Positions 11,563 to 23,739 of a DNA stretch of 64,000 nt are shown here, one piece after another. The position numbers and the translations under genes are program-made. How positions within the stretch are numbered: the first letter of the stretch is position 1; every line of letters begins with the position of its first letter. The notes below the pieces were generated by a model. That model saw nothing but the letters and a program-made list of their open reading frames with translations. It made no database searches and was not told the DNA's origin. The stretch comes from Zantedeschia hybrid cultivar (taxonomy: Eukaryota > Streptophyta > Magnoliopsida > Alismatales > Araceae), in NCBI GenBank assembly GCA_030544215.1, contig JARZZO010000003.1:36832379-36896378 (forward strand). The letters run 5' to 3'.

Positions 11563-12358
11563 ACGAAACATTTGCTTCTTAACTCCCTGCAATTCAATAT
11601 GTGATGTTAAGATTATTGAATATGTGAACATTGCTGATGTGTGTTCTTGCAGCTGCAGGGAATCCGAAGCAAGTAGCATCGAAGACACAGGAGGCTAATA
11701 GCTTCGGTCGTATAGACTCTGAGTTCCTCTTTAAACAAAACAATGAGGAGTCTATATTCCCCAAGTTATTCGATTGGCCAATAAGTTCCTCCTGTTTGCA
11801 TTAGGAATTGCATTAGGAATTTATTTTAATTTCAACCCAGCATGCATTTGCATAAGCATTCATCCTCGCCCTAGGGGCAATGACCATCACTCATCACTTT
11901 GCTTAACCCATCACTGATCTGTGATTCTGGCAGATGTGTATCGGTTAGTCCTTCGAATTGCAAGACCTCTTCCGCTTTTCAGCACGTGTGCTTGAGAATC
12001 TCTCACTTGGCGATCTCATGATGCGCCAGGCCACCGCGCGCCCGTTGTGTTGAGAGCTCTTCAAGTCACACTCTTACACCTTTCATGCTCGAGATCCCCT
12101 TGGGCCAGATGACTATAATCTGGTACGCCAAGGCCTCGCGGTTCCAGCACCCGCGGGTCCCACGGACTGTGATTCTCTAGTACTGAACCTTGTTCCTTTA
12201 CCACTCTTGCAACTCAAATAGCCAGCCTTCACGCACTTGCCACATTCGCATATCATCCCTGGGGATAGCTCACTCCTTTTCAGGCTGTCCAAAATCAATC
12301 TCGATTTCCGGAACACCTATTTATCATTCCGTTCCACTCCACTGCAAAATAGGTGTCC

Positions 12359-12370
12359 CGGAGGGGCATT
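12359..12370 (+). other. Polypurine tract of element A
   Basis: CGGAGGGGCATT directly precedes the LTR start TGTAGACACC. The B family has the closely similar GGGGGGGGCATT before TGTTGTCACC at 52478. This tract primes plus-strand DNA synthesis in LTR elements. Confidence 0.75.
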
Positions 12371-12505
12371 TGTAGACACCGATTTTGGACCACCCTTTTG
12401 GTCATGAACCTAATCCATCATTAGCCCTTCATCACCAAAATCCCCTCATTTCAGCCATCTAAGCCCACTACCAGCCAAGCCCATCAACCAGATCCTGACC
12501 CTTTT

Positions 12506-12835
12506 CACCTTTTCGTGGAAGGCCAGCTCCCTTGCCTTCCACCACCTTCGAAGGCCACCCCTTGCCTTCCACCACCTTCGAAGGCCACCCACCGCCTTCT
12601 ACCCCCTTCGAAGGCCAGCTACCTCACCTTCCACCGTTTTAGCAGCCTTTTTCACTTTTCACCACCTTTTCGTGGAAGGCCAGCTCCCTTGCCTTCCACC
12701 ACCTTCGAAGGCCACCCCTTGCCTTCCGCCTCCTTCGAAGGCCACCCCTCGCCTTCCACTCCCTTCGAAGGCCAGCCGGGCTGCCTTCCACCACAAGAAT
12801 GGAAGGCATGTCACCTGGCCGTCCACTCCTTAACC
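12506..12835. repeat. 30-bp tandem repeat array in the U3 part of the element A LTR
   Basis: TTCGAAGGCCA recurs at 12547, 12577 and 12607, and again at 12704, 12734 and 12764, always 30 bp apart, followed by a CCTTCCACC-type half. The two blocks are copies of each other about 158 bp apart, each led by TTTTCGTGGAAGGCCAGC. The unit is again an inverted GGAAGGC/GCCTTCC pair. Confidence 0.85.
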
Positions 12836-13018
12836 ACCCCCTTGACTCCGTCTTCCCCACGATCTCCTCCACTCACCGCCCTCGTTCCCCACTACTCCGA
12901 CGACTCCCCACTCCGGCGACTGCCGCGACCACTACCTCCGACCTTTGACCACTCCCCATTGGTTGAAGGGTGATTTACGGGGATTTAGACCCCTGTTTTC
13001 CCCCTTTTTTTCTCCACC

Positions 13019-13026
13019 TATTTAAA
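13019..13026 (+). promoter_or_regulatory. TATA-like box of the element A LTR
   Basis: TATTTAAA within CCACCTATTTAAACCCCCC, downstream of the repeat-rich U3. Transcription would start about 30 bp further on. Assigned by motif and position only. Confidence 0.5.
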
Positions 13027-13779
13027 CCCCCCACATCCTCTCGAGCAGGGGGTTAAGGATTTCGGAAGAAAAAAGACTGGAGGTTGGAGGACTTCGGGGT
13101 TAAGGAGGATTCCAAGAGGAGGCGACCTTCTAGTGAGAAGCTCGAGGATACTCCAAGGAGGAAGGCTCAGGCTACATTTGGAAACCGGCTTGACTCTCTA
13201 AGTTCTCTCTTTTAATTTTTTTTTATTCATTCCATTGCATTAGTAATACCACTCCACTCTCCACACACGCAACTCCTCTTCATTTGCATGCATACACGTA
13301 GGATGAGTTAGTAATCCTTACACCCACAGAGGTTCTAAAAAAAAACGGGAGGTGGGTGGCCATAACATATGGTCACCTTCCCTCCCCACCACCCATCCGG
13401 TGCGTTTCCCACTGATTCTAGTTAGTTTTTTTTTACATCTTCATGAGTAGATCCTGCACCAAATATTCCTAATCGGGTTATTCTGTGTTTTGTTCATTAT
13501 TTTCAGGGGATCCTTACCACCTTCACGCGTGCAGAGTACCGGGCTCTCTTCCTCTGGCCGGCCGGAAGAAGGGAAGAAGGAATCAACACTTCCCGCTTCC
13601 TCAGAACGCGATCACATCCTCACCATCCTGCGGAGCACAGGGACCGAGAGGTAATGCTCATGGCGATCACACTTTATTTCTAACCCCCTTTAAATCGCCA
13701 TAGTGCTAAGACGAACGGAGAGGAACCCCCATCCGAAGCCCGCACCCGCGGCGGGGGACGTTCCGGACGCCTACAACGT

Positions 13780-14060
13780 CGTGCATGGACGACGCCTTTT
13801 CGAAGGGCGTCGAGCCATCACGACGCTTTTTAGACAGGAATCGCCTGACAGAGAGTCTGCCAGTTTGGGTATTCTGGGACTAAAAGACGTCATGGGTGAA
13901 CGACGCGTTTTCGAATGGCGTTGGTTAACCATGACGCCTTTTAAAGGCAGAAATTCCCTGAGTAAGGGCCTTGAAATTTCCGGATTTCTGTGTTAAATGG
14001 CGTCTGAGGATGTCGACGCCTTTTAAAAGGCGACCACTGGTGTCGACACCTTTTAGGGCC
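13780..14060. repeat. GACGCC palindrome series in the element A LTR
   Basis: Imperfect repeats built on GACGCCTTTT and AAAGGCGTC-like halves, including the perfect palindrome GCCTTTTAAAAGGC near 14022 and GACGCCTTTTCGAAGGGCGTC near 13791. Spacing is irregular. The design (short inverted repeats in series) echoes the other arrays of this element. Confidence 0.6.
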
Positions 14061-15177
14061 TGATTCTGAAGACTGTTTTACATGAACCTGTACATGGAGC
14101 TTGAATGGCGTAGACCTTGGAAGACGCGATTCAAGACAGAACCTCACTAATTCATGCCAGTAAAATGTGTTCATACTGTTAGACGGATAGTTATTGCATG
14201 TTTTAGTGTACCCGGTAGAGGTAGATTCTTCATGACCGGACGATGCTACATGTACGTTATACGATCGCGGACTTTTCACGTGACCGGATCGTACTTGTTG
14301 GGTTTTGTGTTACTGTGGACCTGGAGTGACATTGTAGCGCTTTATCACCCTGTGCTGGTGGGGGCGTGAGCACAGCGCCGGTGGGGGCATGGGCGGGGTG
14401 ACGCCTAGTGAGAGAGGGTCACCTGGTGAACACCGGGGTCAGCTAGTACCGGTGTCGGAGTGGTACATTCGGAGAGTCACTCATGCTGAGGGAAGGAGTA
14501 GCCACCTGAGCCGGTTTGGCCGGAGTAGCTAGTGTGCTATCCGAGGGGTTACTGTTTGGTCTCAGCGGGTCGAGGTTTCTCCACCGTTGTTGTGTGGTTG
14601 GCGAGTTCTATCGAGACGACAGTTGTGGATTTCCTAATCGGCTGGTTTAATATATGCATGTTTATTATATTAAGATTGCATGTGATTTCACGTTAAGAAT
14701 TAGGAATTGTACCTTTTGTGCTTATCACTTTACCGTTAGCTGTACCTTGCACTTGTGTGTGTGTGCGTGGGCAGTGGGGATCGAAGGATCCCTACTGAGT
14801 CTTGTCTTTGAGACTCACCCCTCCTGCGGTTTTCAGGTGAGGACTCTCAGTAGACCTAGCGAGGAGAGTGCGGCCGTGAGTTGAGCACCGTCAGCAGTTG
14901 TTCCGGGGTATGCCCCGACGTAGTTGTGATTTTTATTTCTGGCCTGTACGTTTAATTATTTCCTTTCTGTTGGAAAATGTAATTATTTGCTGTATCGAGT
15001 CGCATTGTAATAATTTTAATTCCTGCACTTTTACTTCTGTTCAATGCGATGTGAATGTTTAGCTTAGTTTATTATTTATCTCCCAGACTTGATTAGATCC
15101 TGGTTTGGTTCCAAATTAATGATTCGGTACCCATTTAGTAATCGGATCCCCGATTATAGGGTGGCGGGTCGTTACAG

Positions 15178-18100
15178 TAAAGATCCACTGTCAAAATTAC
15201 AGAAGCTAATAGACAGCCTGGATGAATATGAACAGCCTCAAAGAAAGCCAACAAAGCTGAAGCATTATATCCCATGGGAGAAACTTCAAAATATGAAAAT
15301 GAAGCAAATACATTAAGAAGCCCTATTTTGGGAACATGAAGTCAAAAAGCCGAATACTGATGATAGTCAAGAAAACGAAAAAGAAGAGCAGGAAGGCACT
15401 TGCACTGTCATGTCTTGCAACACAATCTCAACAATAAATGAAAGTAAAGATGATGAGGAGGAAGAAATCATCCTTGCTCCAAAAATGGAAGTGATGGAAA
15501 GCTCTACATCAACTCCAAATGAGCAACATGTCACCCGCTCTGGCAAAAAGTGGGGACGGAAGCCTCCATTGGCGACCACTTAAAAAATTATCCAGCTGCA
15601 GGGAGAAATACCATATGTCATCTTAGAACCAGAATTCAGAGGAATGGAATCCATGCCTTGGTCAAAAAGAAATGTTCAAATCCCGCCTCCGCTCGGGCTA
15701 TATCCAGAAAATTCTGATCAAGAAAATGGGGTGTTACCCTCTTTATATGAATTTATGGCAGTTCGAAAGTCTACAAAGATAGGTAAACAAGTCCAGCAAC
15801 AGCCGTCTGAAGAACAAGACCCTCAGGTTGCCTCTCTAGAAGTTCATGATAATAAAAAAGCAGAAAAGAATGTTATCGGCTTACTAAAAAGGTTGCCATT
15901 TAAATTTACTGTGTGGGAAGTTTTGTCACTCAGTGAGGAATTGCGAAAGGCTCTCATTGCAGCTTTAAAAACTTCTCAAATTTATGAAGCTCATGCAGCA
16001 TAAATTCAAGAAATACCCTATGAGTCATTCACGGCTTCTATCACCTTCACTGAAGATAATATGTTGTTGCCCACAAATGACCACAATAGGCCACTCTACA
16101 TGAGAGGAACGATAAATGGACAATCTGTCAATAGAATCCTGGTTGATCAAGGCTCTACTGTCAGCATCATGCCTCTCATAACTTTCCATAAATTTCATTT
16201 TCATATGCACCTAAGAAGAGTGCAAGATTTCAAAATAGATGGATTCAACCAAAAGTCAGAAACACCAATTGGGGCAGTGGAATTTGAAATGGTCATCGGT
16301 GACTTTCACTTCACAGTCCTCTTCCATATCATAAATTCTGATACCACATACAAAGCTTTACTTGAGCGGCCATGGATACATCAATATTTTGTGGTGCCCT
16401 CCTCATTGCATCAGTGCATCAAATTTCCCTGGGAAGGACAAATACAGTGAGTCTTCGCTGATCTCGAGCCTTTTGAAGTTCATGAATGCCATCTTATGGA
16501 TGCCAACCTCTATATACCTCCACCCCTGGAGGAAAAAGAAGAAGCAGAAAAGCCTGATATTGTCGGAGCAAGGAATGGTTTCCACCTCCACCAGATATTA
16601 GCTATCTCAATCTTGAAGACAAAGATGCTACAATTCTCAAAAGTCCTTCAGCAAAGACAACCAAATAACAAGATGTACTCTCTATAGAAGTCATGGTCCC
16701 AGTCGGACTAATACATCCTATGGAAAAGTATGAATGTCAGCTTGTAGAGCCTTTGAAGAAATTCGTGGTTCCTCACGACGATGGACATAAAACAGTCTGT
16801 TATAGAGCTGATGAGCAGTTGGCTATTGAAGACAAAGATTGCTATATTCCCGATATAGAAGAAGAATTATGGGTTGACATCATGGGTCTCCCAGACATGA
16901 CAAAGCATAGTGAGGAATTGGCTAAGGGTCAATCAATTTCATTATATCAAACAAAAAAGGAATGGAGCAGGTTCCAACAACTTTGGTACCCTCCTAACAT
17001 GTCCAAAACATTGATGCAACATACACAACATCCAGGCTTGGGATATACCTTGCCGGAAGAAGAAACTCCTGAATTATCAGTAAATTTGACATCTATTTTA
17101 TCAGAAATGCGAGAAGTTTCGCAAGTAGTATATGATGACTATGATGACGAGCAGCCCATGGGCCAGTCTATTTAAGAAAGCCAGCCAAAAGCTTATCAAT
17201 CTCCTATTCCGACATGTCAATGCTGGAAACATCTTGAAGAAGAAGACATCCAAGTCGCAGAAGTCAAAGAAAATGATATCCCAAGTTCCAATATGGTTCA
17301 AAATATACCAAAGAACAAGAAAATTCATCTATTACCCCCAAACCTCATGTTAACACAGGTCAAAGGGAAGATGAGCTCACTCAGCTTATAGAAAATCAAC
17401 AAGCAGATCCTGCCCCGAATAATTTCACAGCAAATCAATCAAATGAAATTGACCAAAAAGTCAACAAAATTGGAGCAGAAATTGAAGAAGAAGTGAATGA
17501 AGAAGATCTAATGGAGCTCCAGCTAGCACCTCCAGAACTTGAAGATGGAGGACAAGCCACGGTTGATGAACTCCTTGAAATCAATTTGGGCTCTGAAGAA
17601 GACCCAAGACCAACATATATAACTGCATTGCTCAGTCAAGAACAACAACAAGCATATATTTCACTTTTGAAGGGATTCCGGGATTGCATTGCCTGGTCCT
17701 ACAAAGAAATGCCTGGGTTAGATCCAGAAGTAGCACAACATGAGCTGGCCATTGATCCAGCCATCAAGCCAATCAAACAAGCTCTGAGAAGAATGAGGCC
17801 GGAGCTAATAAATAAAATCAATGCTGAAGTCGACAAGTTAATTGATGTTGGCTTCATACAAGAAAATCAATATACAACATGGCTAGCAAATATTGTTCCA
17901 GTCAAAAAGAAGAATGGACAAATCAGAATCTGTGTAGACTTCAAAGATCTAAATAAGGCATGCCCAAAGGATGACTTCCCAGTGCCTGTTATCGAAATCA
18001 TGATCGATGCCACCACAGGACATGAAGCTTTGTCTTTTATGGATGGATCATCGGGATATAATCAAATATGGATGACTGACAAGGATAAGATCCATACTGC

Positions 18101-20927
18101 TTCAGAACTCCTAAAGGAATCTTGTACTACAAAAGAATGCCCTTCGGCCTCAAGAACGCCGGTGCAACATACCAAAGAGCAATGATTAAGATATTTGATG
18201 AATTCCTTCATCAACAAGTTGAATGTTATATTGATGACCTAGTTGTCAAAACCAAGAAAAAGGAAGATCATATGCAAGATCTCCGCACCATATTTGAAAG
18301 GCTGAGGCAATATAGCTTGAAAATGAACCCCTTGAAGTGCGCCTTCAGGGTTTCAAGTGGCAAATTTCTGGATTTTATTGTCAGATATTGGGGCATTGAA
18401 ATAGACCCAGTCAAAATCAAAGCTATCTAGGAACTTCCACCTCCGAAGAATCTCAAAGAGCTGCAGTCCCTTCAGGGGCGGCTCGCATACATTCGAAGGT
18501 TCATATCCAACCTAGCCGGACGTTGTGAACCCTTCTCTAAATTACTGAAGAAAGATGCCCCATTCATATGGGATGATGAATGTCAAAATGCGCTTGAGAA
18601 AATCAAGCAATACCTTGCATCGCCACCCATGCTGGGGTCACCTATCAAAGGCCAGTCATTAATCTTATATATCGCTTCTCATGAGACCTCTCTAGGAACA
18701 ATGCTGGCACAAGACAATGAAGAAGGCAAAGAGCAAGCACTATATTACTTAAGTAGAAGGCTAATCGGGGCTGAACTCCGGTACTCACCTATCGAAAAGA
18801 TATGCTTGGCCCTAGTCTTTGTAGCTAAAAGACTTAGGCACTATATGCTATCACATGAAATCCAGCTCATCTCTAGGGCTGATCCTCTCAAATATATCCT
18901 CAATCGACCAGCCTTGAAAGGTCGTTTGGGCAAATGGGCAGTCCTCCTCATGGAGTTCGACATCAAATATGTTTCTCAGAAACCCATCAAAGGTCAAGCC
19001 ATTGCAGACTTCTTTGCAGCACATCCAGTGCCAGAAGATTCACCGTTGGTCATCGACTTGCCAGATGAAGAAACATTAGAAGCTAACCATACAGAACAAA
19101 AGATATGGTAGCTATATTTTGACGGGGCCTCCCGTTCAGCAATTGCACAGGATGGTACATTCACTACAAAGGCCGGGGCAGGCATTGTCCTAAGATCTCC
19201 AGAAGGCGAGGTTCTACATACCTCGTGTTCTTTAACTAAGCCATGCACCAACAATGAAGCTGAATATGAAGCTTTGATAGTCGGCCTGGAAGTTGCTCTG
19301 GATATGGGCATTCAAATGATTCAAGTACATGGAGACTCAATGTTGATTATATACCAAGTCTAAGGAATATATGATGTCAAAAAGCCCGAGTTGATTCCTT
19401 ATCACAAAAGGGCCCTCAAAGCTGATACAAAGATTCTATTTCTTTGAAATCAACCATATCAATTGCAGTGCAAATGCTCAAGCTGATGCTCTGGCTAAAT
19501 TAGCAAGTTCTCTGGCTCTGCCGCCAGAGGGGTCCCTTTAAATATGGGTTAAGAATAGAAGATTGTTACCAACTATGTTGGGAGAAGAAACAGAAATGCA
19601 AACAGAAGTATGTGCAGTGGAAGAAGCCGATAAGCCTGATTGGAGGGAAATGCTTCTCGACTGGTTCAAGCATAAAATATTGCTAAGCACCCGAATCAAG
19701 CGTGCTAAACTGATCCGTATTAAGGATTCATATGAATACAAAGGAGACACTTTCTTTCGAGTGACATATGATGGCAAAAGAAAAGTTCTCCTCATATGCC
19801 TGTCACCAAAAGGGATAGCTGAAGCCTTGAGGGAATTATATGCCGGGGTCTGTGGTGCTCACCAGTCTGGCCCCGTGATGAAAAATCAACTCAAACAATT
19901 GGGCTACTACTGTCCCACAATGTTCGATGATTGTGCGCAATATGCCAAATCATGTCACAAATGCCAGGAACATGGCCCAATTCCAAGAAAACCCCCGGTG
20001 CCCTTGCACCCTACAGCACCATCATGACCTTTTGCCGAATGGGGCATGGACGTTGTCGGTCCATTCATACCCTCCTTAAGAGGTGCTAAATATATTCTGG
20101 CCGCTACGGATTATTTTTCCAGATGGGCCGAAGCAATAGCATTAATAGAAGTCACTGGGTCAGCCGTTGAAAGGTTCCTCCACCAAAATATGTTGTTCCG
20201 ATATGGTGCACCCAGTCGGATCATTTCAGATAATGGAACGTGCTTCCGAAATCAAATCATATACAAGCTAGCTGCGAAATTCAAAATTGATTGGAGGACC
20301 TCTATAGTCTACAATCTACAAGCCAATGGGTTAGCAGAAGCCTTTAACAAGACTCTATGCAACCTTCTAGCAAAGACAGTCAATTCAACTAAGATAGACT
20401 AGGAAGAAAGAATGTATGAAGCATTATGGGCTTATAGAACCATATACAAAACTCCAACAGGCTGTTCTCCTTATTCCTTAGTATATGGGTCAGAGGCAGT
20501 CGTACCAATTGAATTGGAAGTCCCCTCCTTGCACATTGCCTTAGAGCAGTGGCTTATCAAAGGAAATCAATCAAATGCAGAAAGACGGCTCGAGGAGTTA
20601 TTAGCCTTGGAAGGCAACAGACATCGAGCCCAACAAAATATCAAGATATATCAAGCTCACATGGCTCGAGCATTTGATAAACTAGTCAAAGAAAGAGCCT
20701 TCAAGAAAGGAGACCTAGTTATGGTCAAAAGAAGAGAAGTCATGGCGTCAAATCCAAAAGGGAAGTTGACCAATAATTGGATCGGTCCCTATGTCGTCAA
20801 AACTGTTTATGAAGGAGGAGCATACACCCTCACCAATCATAAGGGAGAAGTGCAGTTTCCTCCCTTAAATGGCAAACATATGAAGCGCTTTCATGCGCCA
20901 CCTCCGTGCTTTCCAAGCGAAAGTTAA
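15178..20927 (+). pseudogene. Element B1 pol remnant (protease, RT, RNase H, aRNase H, integrase)
   Basis: The order is collinear with B2 and with element A pol. Protease: VDQGSTVSIMP near 16145. RT: about 17880-18430 with YIDD near 18229. First RNase H: about 18629-19070. Archaeal-type RNase H: about 19112-19540 (LYFDGAS, NNEAEYEAL, HGDSML, ADALAKL). Integrase finger, then the catalytic core from about 20046 (MDVVG, SDNG, GLAEA), with its C-terminus to 20927. It holds at least ten stop codons and several indels relative to B2, for example a lost C near 18100 and a lost G near 17310. Most stops are CAA, CAG, CGA or TGG changed by a C-to-T type mutation. The TAG at 18428-18430 is also present in B2 at 63517-63519. 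Dead copy. Confidence 0.9.
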
Positions 20928-21369
20928 AAAAATATATGAAGCACTCATCCAGTTCTCGGGATGTATTCCCCCCATACTATAAATCTTAAATGGCATGGTA
21001 AAACACCTGCCTATATGAGCCAAGAACATTAAAGAGGCTCCAAAACGCTTTACGAAGCCGCCCCAAAGCACCTCATGGGTTGCCAGTGACGAAATGCCAT
21101 TGAAAAAGAAAGAAAAAAAAATTGGCACGACTATCCCGCTAGTCAAGCAATGGTACAGAGGCAAACTCGGTGAGGAGGGAGTATAAATCATTTCCCGCTT
21201 CCCGTTTTATAACTGATCGAAGTTTTCAATCAAATTAATCTGAATCGATGATGTTTTCCGATTATGAAATTGTTTGATATAAACATGCATATGTATTGCA
21301 ACCTTGTCTCTTCAGTGAACAGGAGGCAAGAAGCTACAAAGAAATAGAGAAGATGGCCCGAGTCCTACT
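20928..21369. other. B1 sequence just after pol
   Basis: Unique A/T-rich sequence after the integrase stop. No ORF with a recognisable domain and no clear repeat. Confidence 0.5.
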
Positions 21370-22513
21370 GGACTTTGCCATTTAAGTCCAAATCCAAATC
21401 CAAGCTCAAATTCAAGCACAAATGCAAATACAAGCTCAAAGTCAAGTATAGACTGGCCTGGGTCAGCAAGGCTCAGCCACTCAAGTTCAAAGCTATAGTT
21501 CAAACTCGAGCATAAAATCAAATTCAGAATTCAAATTCAAAGTTCAAGAACCAAAGCATCAGCTTAGGAGAAAAATTCAAATTTGAATTCAAACCCAGAG
21601 CTCCGCCTGAAGGGCAAGTTGAAGTTCAAAGGCAAATTGGCTTGAGTCAACAAGACCCGCCCCTTGAATTCAAGCTCAAATACAAGTCCAAATTCAAAGC
21701 TCCAGTTCAAGCTCGGACTCAAGTTCAAATTCAATTCGGCTTGAGTCAACAAGACCCGCCGCTTAAATTGAAGCTCAAGTTAAAAATTCAAGTTTAAATC
21801 CAAGCCCAAGTTCAAATCGGCTTGAGTCAACATGACCCGCCTCCTAAATTCAAGACTAAATTCAAGTTCAAATTCAAAGCTTCGAATCAAGCTCGAGCTC
21901 AAAATGCAAGTTCAAATGCAACTTCAAAGTCCCAGCCAAAGAGTAAGCACAAATTCAAGTATAAGTCAGCCTGGGTCAACAGGACCCGCTGCTTAAGTTC
22001 AAGCTCAAATTCAAGTTCAAAATCTAAGAGTAAAGCAAAGTTGAAAGCAAAAGAATGGCCTGGGTTCATTCGATCCCGCCATTCAAAATGCAAATTCAAA
22101 GCACCAATTGAAGTTCAAATGCAAAAAACCAAGCCTAAATCCAGGCTCAAGTTCAAATGCAAATCGGCCCAAGTCAGCAAGACTCTGCCGCTCAAGTTCA
22201 AAATCAAATCCAAATGCAAATTGGCATGTGTCCTACTGGATTCTGCCATCCAAACATAAAACAAGAAAGATGGCCTGGGCTCATTCGACCCCGCCATTCA
22301 AGCTCAAATTCAAATCGGCCTGGGTCAACAAGACCCGCCGCACAAATCCAAGCTTAAATTCAAGTTCAAGATTCAAATACAAGCCGGCGTGGGTCCTACT
22401 AGACTCTACTGTCCAAGTTCAAAGCAAGTTCGAAACAAAGAAGGTGGCTTGGTGCAATCAGCACCGCCACTCAACTTTAAGCCCAAGGTCAAATCCAAGT
22501 GCAAGCAAAAGCA
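21370..22513. repeat. Degenerate CAAGTTCAAATTCAA-rich tandem repeat with GGGTC/GACCC hairpins
   Basis: Dense variants of AAATTCAAGTTCAAA are broken every roughly 80-200 bp by a conserved box, CGGCTTGAGTCAACAAGACC or CGGCCTGGGTCAACAAGACC followed by CGCC (near 21636, 21738, 21818, 21967, 22164 and 22316). Several boxes form GGGTC-AACAA-GACCC. The plus-strand K/S-rich and minus-strand L/F/E-rich ORFs here come from the repeat and are not genes. Confidence 0.7.
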
Positions 22514-22770
22514 AAGCAAAGTAAGTCGACCGGGGTCTTCAATGACTACGTCACACCGGTGGCTGGCTCGGGTCCCTCGTGACTCCGTTATCCCCGAAAG
22601 ACCGGGTCTCCAAGCGGAGTACTCCGTCACCAATCAAGCAAATTCAAACCAAAGCAAAGTAAGTCGACCGGGGTCTTCAACGACTACGTCACACCAGCAG
22701 ATGGCCTAGGTCCCTCGTGACTCCGCCATCCCCGAAATTACTGGGTCTCTGAGAAGAGTACTCCGTAGTC
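22514..22770. repeat. Two-copy 138-bp direct repeat
   Basis: CAAAGCAAAGTAAGTCGACC with the following GGGGTCTTCAA block occurs twice; the GTAAGTCGACC part starts at 22521 and at 22659. The copies differ at several bases and both carry the CCCTCGTGACTCCG and CCCCGAAA segments. Confidence 0.75.
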
Positions 22771-23060
22771 CCTATCTACGTCGGCTACAAACCTATGAGT
22801 CTGCTGTGGCAGTTAGGGTTCATCCATTCAAAATCACCCCTAGTTATCATGACCAAAAGCCTTTAAGCCCGTCATTGATAATTAGGGTCTTCATGACCTA
22901 GGTATCTAGGTTTGCATCATTCAAACACCCCTGTCTACTTCGGGCTACAAACCTATGAGTCCGCTTGAAGTATTCTGGGTTCATGCATTTCAAATCATAT
23001 CTACGTTACCACGACAAAAAACTTATGAGTCCGTCGTTGGTACTTAGGATTTGCATGGCG
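22771..23060. repeat. Imperfect repeats of a CTACAAACCTATGAGTC block
   Basis: GGCTACAAACCTATGAGTC and related forms (AAAACTTATGAGTCCG) recur near 22783, 22945 and 23018. Each is followed by a GGGTTCATGCATT- or GGATTTGCATGG-like tail. The copies are divergent, with roughly 70-160 bp between them. Confidence 0.55.
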
Positions 23061-23464
23061 TAGCCCTTCCGGTCTATTGTCACCCTACATAGTGGTGAAG
23101 ATCGTTACGATCATTGCCACCCCAATAAAGGCCCAGACCCTTACAGTTTGTGCCATTTTCAATAAACAAGTAATTGAGATATTCGTTTCCCCTCTCACTC
23201 TGTCCTTCCTTTTTAAGCTTCAATAATCCCCATAACATTGTTAGTTATGGAAGCCAATAAACATCGTTAAGTCATCTTCATTTGAAATCTTTTTCCTTTC
23301 AGCTTAGCAGTTAGCATAGATGTACACTTCACTCTACTTCATTTATAACAAGGGGAGAGAGAAGGATAAAAAAAATTGAGAGAAAAGTCAAAAGGGGCTT
23401 AAAAATAGAGATGCCTCGCCGGACTTGATCGTACCTTCTGCTGTCAAGGGAAACAAGGGCTATA

Positions 23465-23602
23465 CACCCGGCTATGGTGAAAACCCGAAAGGGCGCTACA
23501 GGCAAAATCGGGAACCCTGCCGTGTGAAAACCCGAAAGGGTGCACGGGCAAAAGCAAGAGGGGGCCGACTGTGATGAAAACCCGAAAGGGCACTTGGGTC
23601 GG
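23465..23602. repeat. Three hairpins with a constant GAAAACCCGAAAGGG tip in the B1 3' region
   Basis: GTGAAAACCCGAAAGGG or ATGAAAACCCGAAAGGG occurs three times (from about 23477, 23524 and 23574). The inner CCC-GAAA-GGG is a stem with a GNRA-type loop. Unit 2 has the outer stem CCGTG (23520-23524)/CACGG (23543-23547). Unit 3 has CCGAC (23565-23569)/GTCGG (23598-23602). Unit 1 has no clear outer stem. Unit 3 reappears at about 24986-25023 because of the local duplication. Confidence 0.65.
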
Positions 23603-23739
23603 TAAAGTGAATTAAGAAAAGAAATTCAAGCATGGCATTCATTGAAAGGGGGATATGATACAAAATTCTCTTTCTAATGTGCTGAAAGTTTACAAGGAAT
23701 GACTTCCATCCCAGTTTACATGGAAAAACAAAAAGAAAA

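Larger units (their letters stand above)
11129..12358. other. Element A non-coding region between antisense gene 2 and the polypurine tract
   Basis: No coding region supported. It would hold the promoter of antisense gene 2, the GTGGAAGGC array (11262-11378) and a long foldback (11488-11562). The rest (11600-12358) looks unique. Confidence 0.55.
1..15176 (+). mobile_element. Ty3/gypsy element A (Tat type), 3' part, nested in element B1
   Basis: The visible order is protease end, G-patch, RT, RNase H, second archaeal-type RNase H, integrase, a 7.8 kb 3' region with two spliced minus-strand genes, a purine tract, and a 2.8 kb 3' LTR. That order matches Tat-lineage elements, which are known to carry a second RNase H and extra antisense ORFs. 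The 5' LTR and gag lie upstream of the window. The right edge is sharp: the LTR ends CA at 15176, and from 15177 the sequence matches the gag-pol of B2 at 60269 onward. A therefore inserted into B1; GTAAA (15177-15181) would be one copy of the target-site duplication, with the other outside the window. Confidence 0.9.
12371..15176 (+). repeat. 3' LTR of element A (2806 bp)
   Basis: Starts TGTAGACACC just after the purine tract and ends GGGTCGTTACA, directly before B1 sequence that is collinear with B2. TG...CA ends, the flanking purine tract and the sharp junction define it. It contains a tandem hairpin array (12506-12835), a TATA-like box (13019), a series of GACGCC palindromes (about 13780-14060) and no ORF of note. 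The 5' LTR is outside the window, so divergence cannot be measured. Confidence 0.85.

Noticed and set aside
21822..22524. Lys/Ser-rich plus-strand ORFs and Leu/Phe-rich minus-strand ORFs
   Set aside because: Direct translations of the CAAGTTCAAATTCAA repeat.
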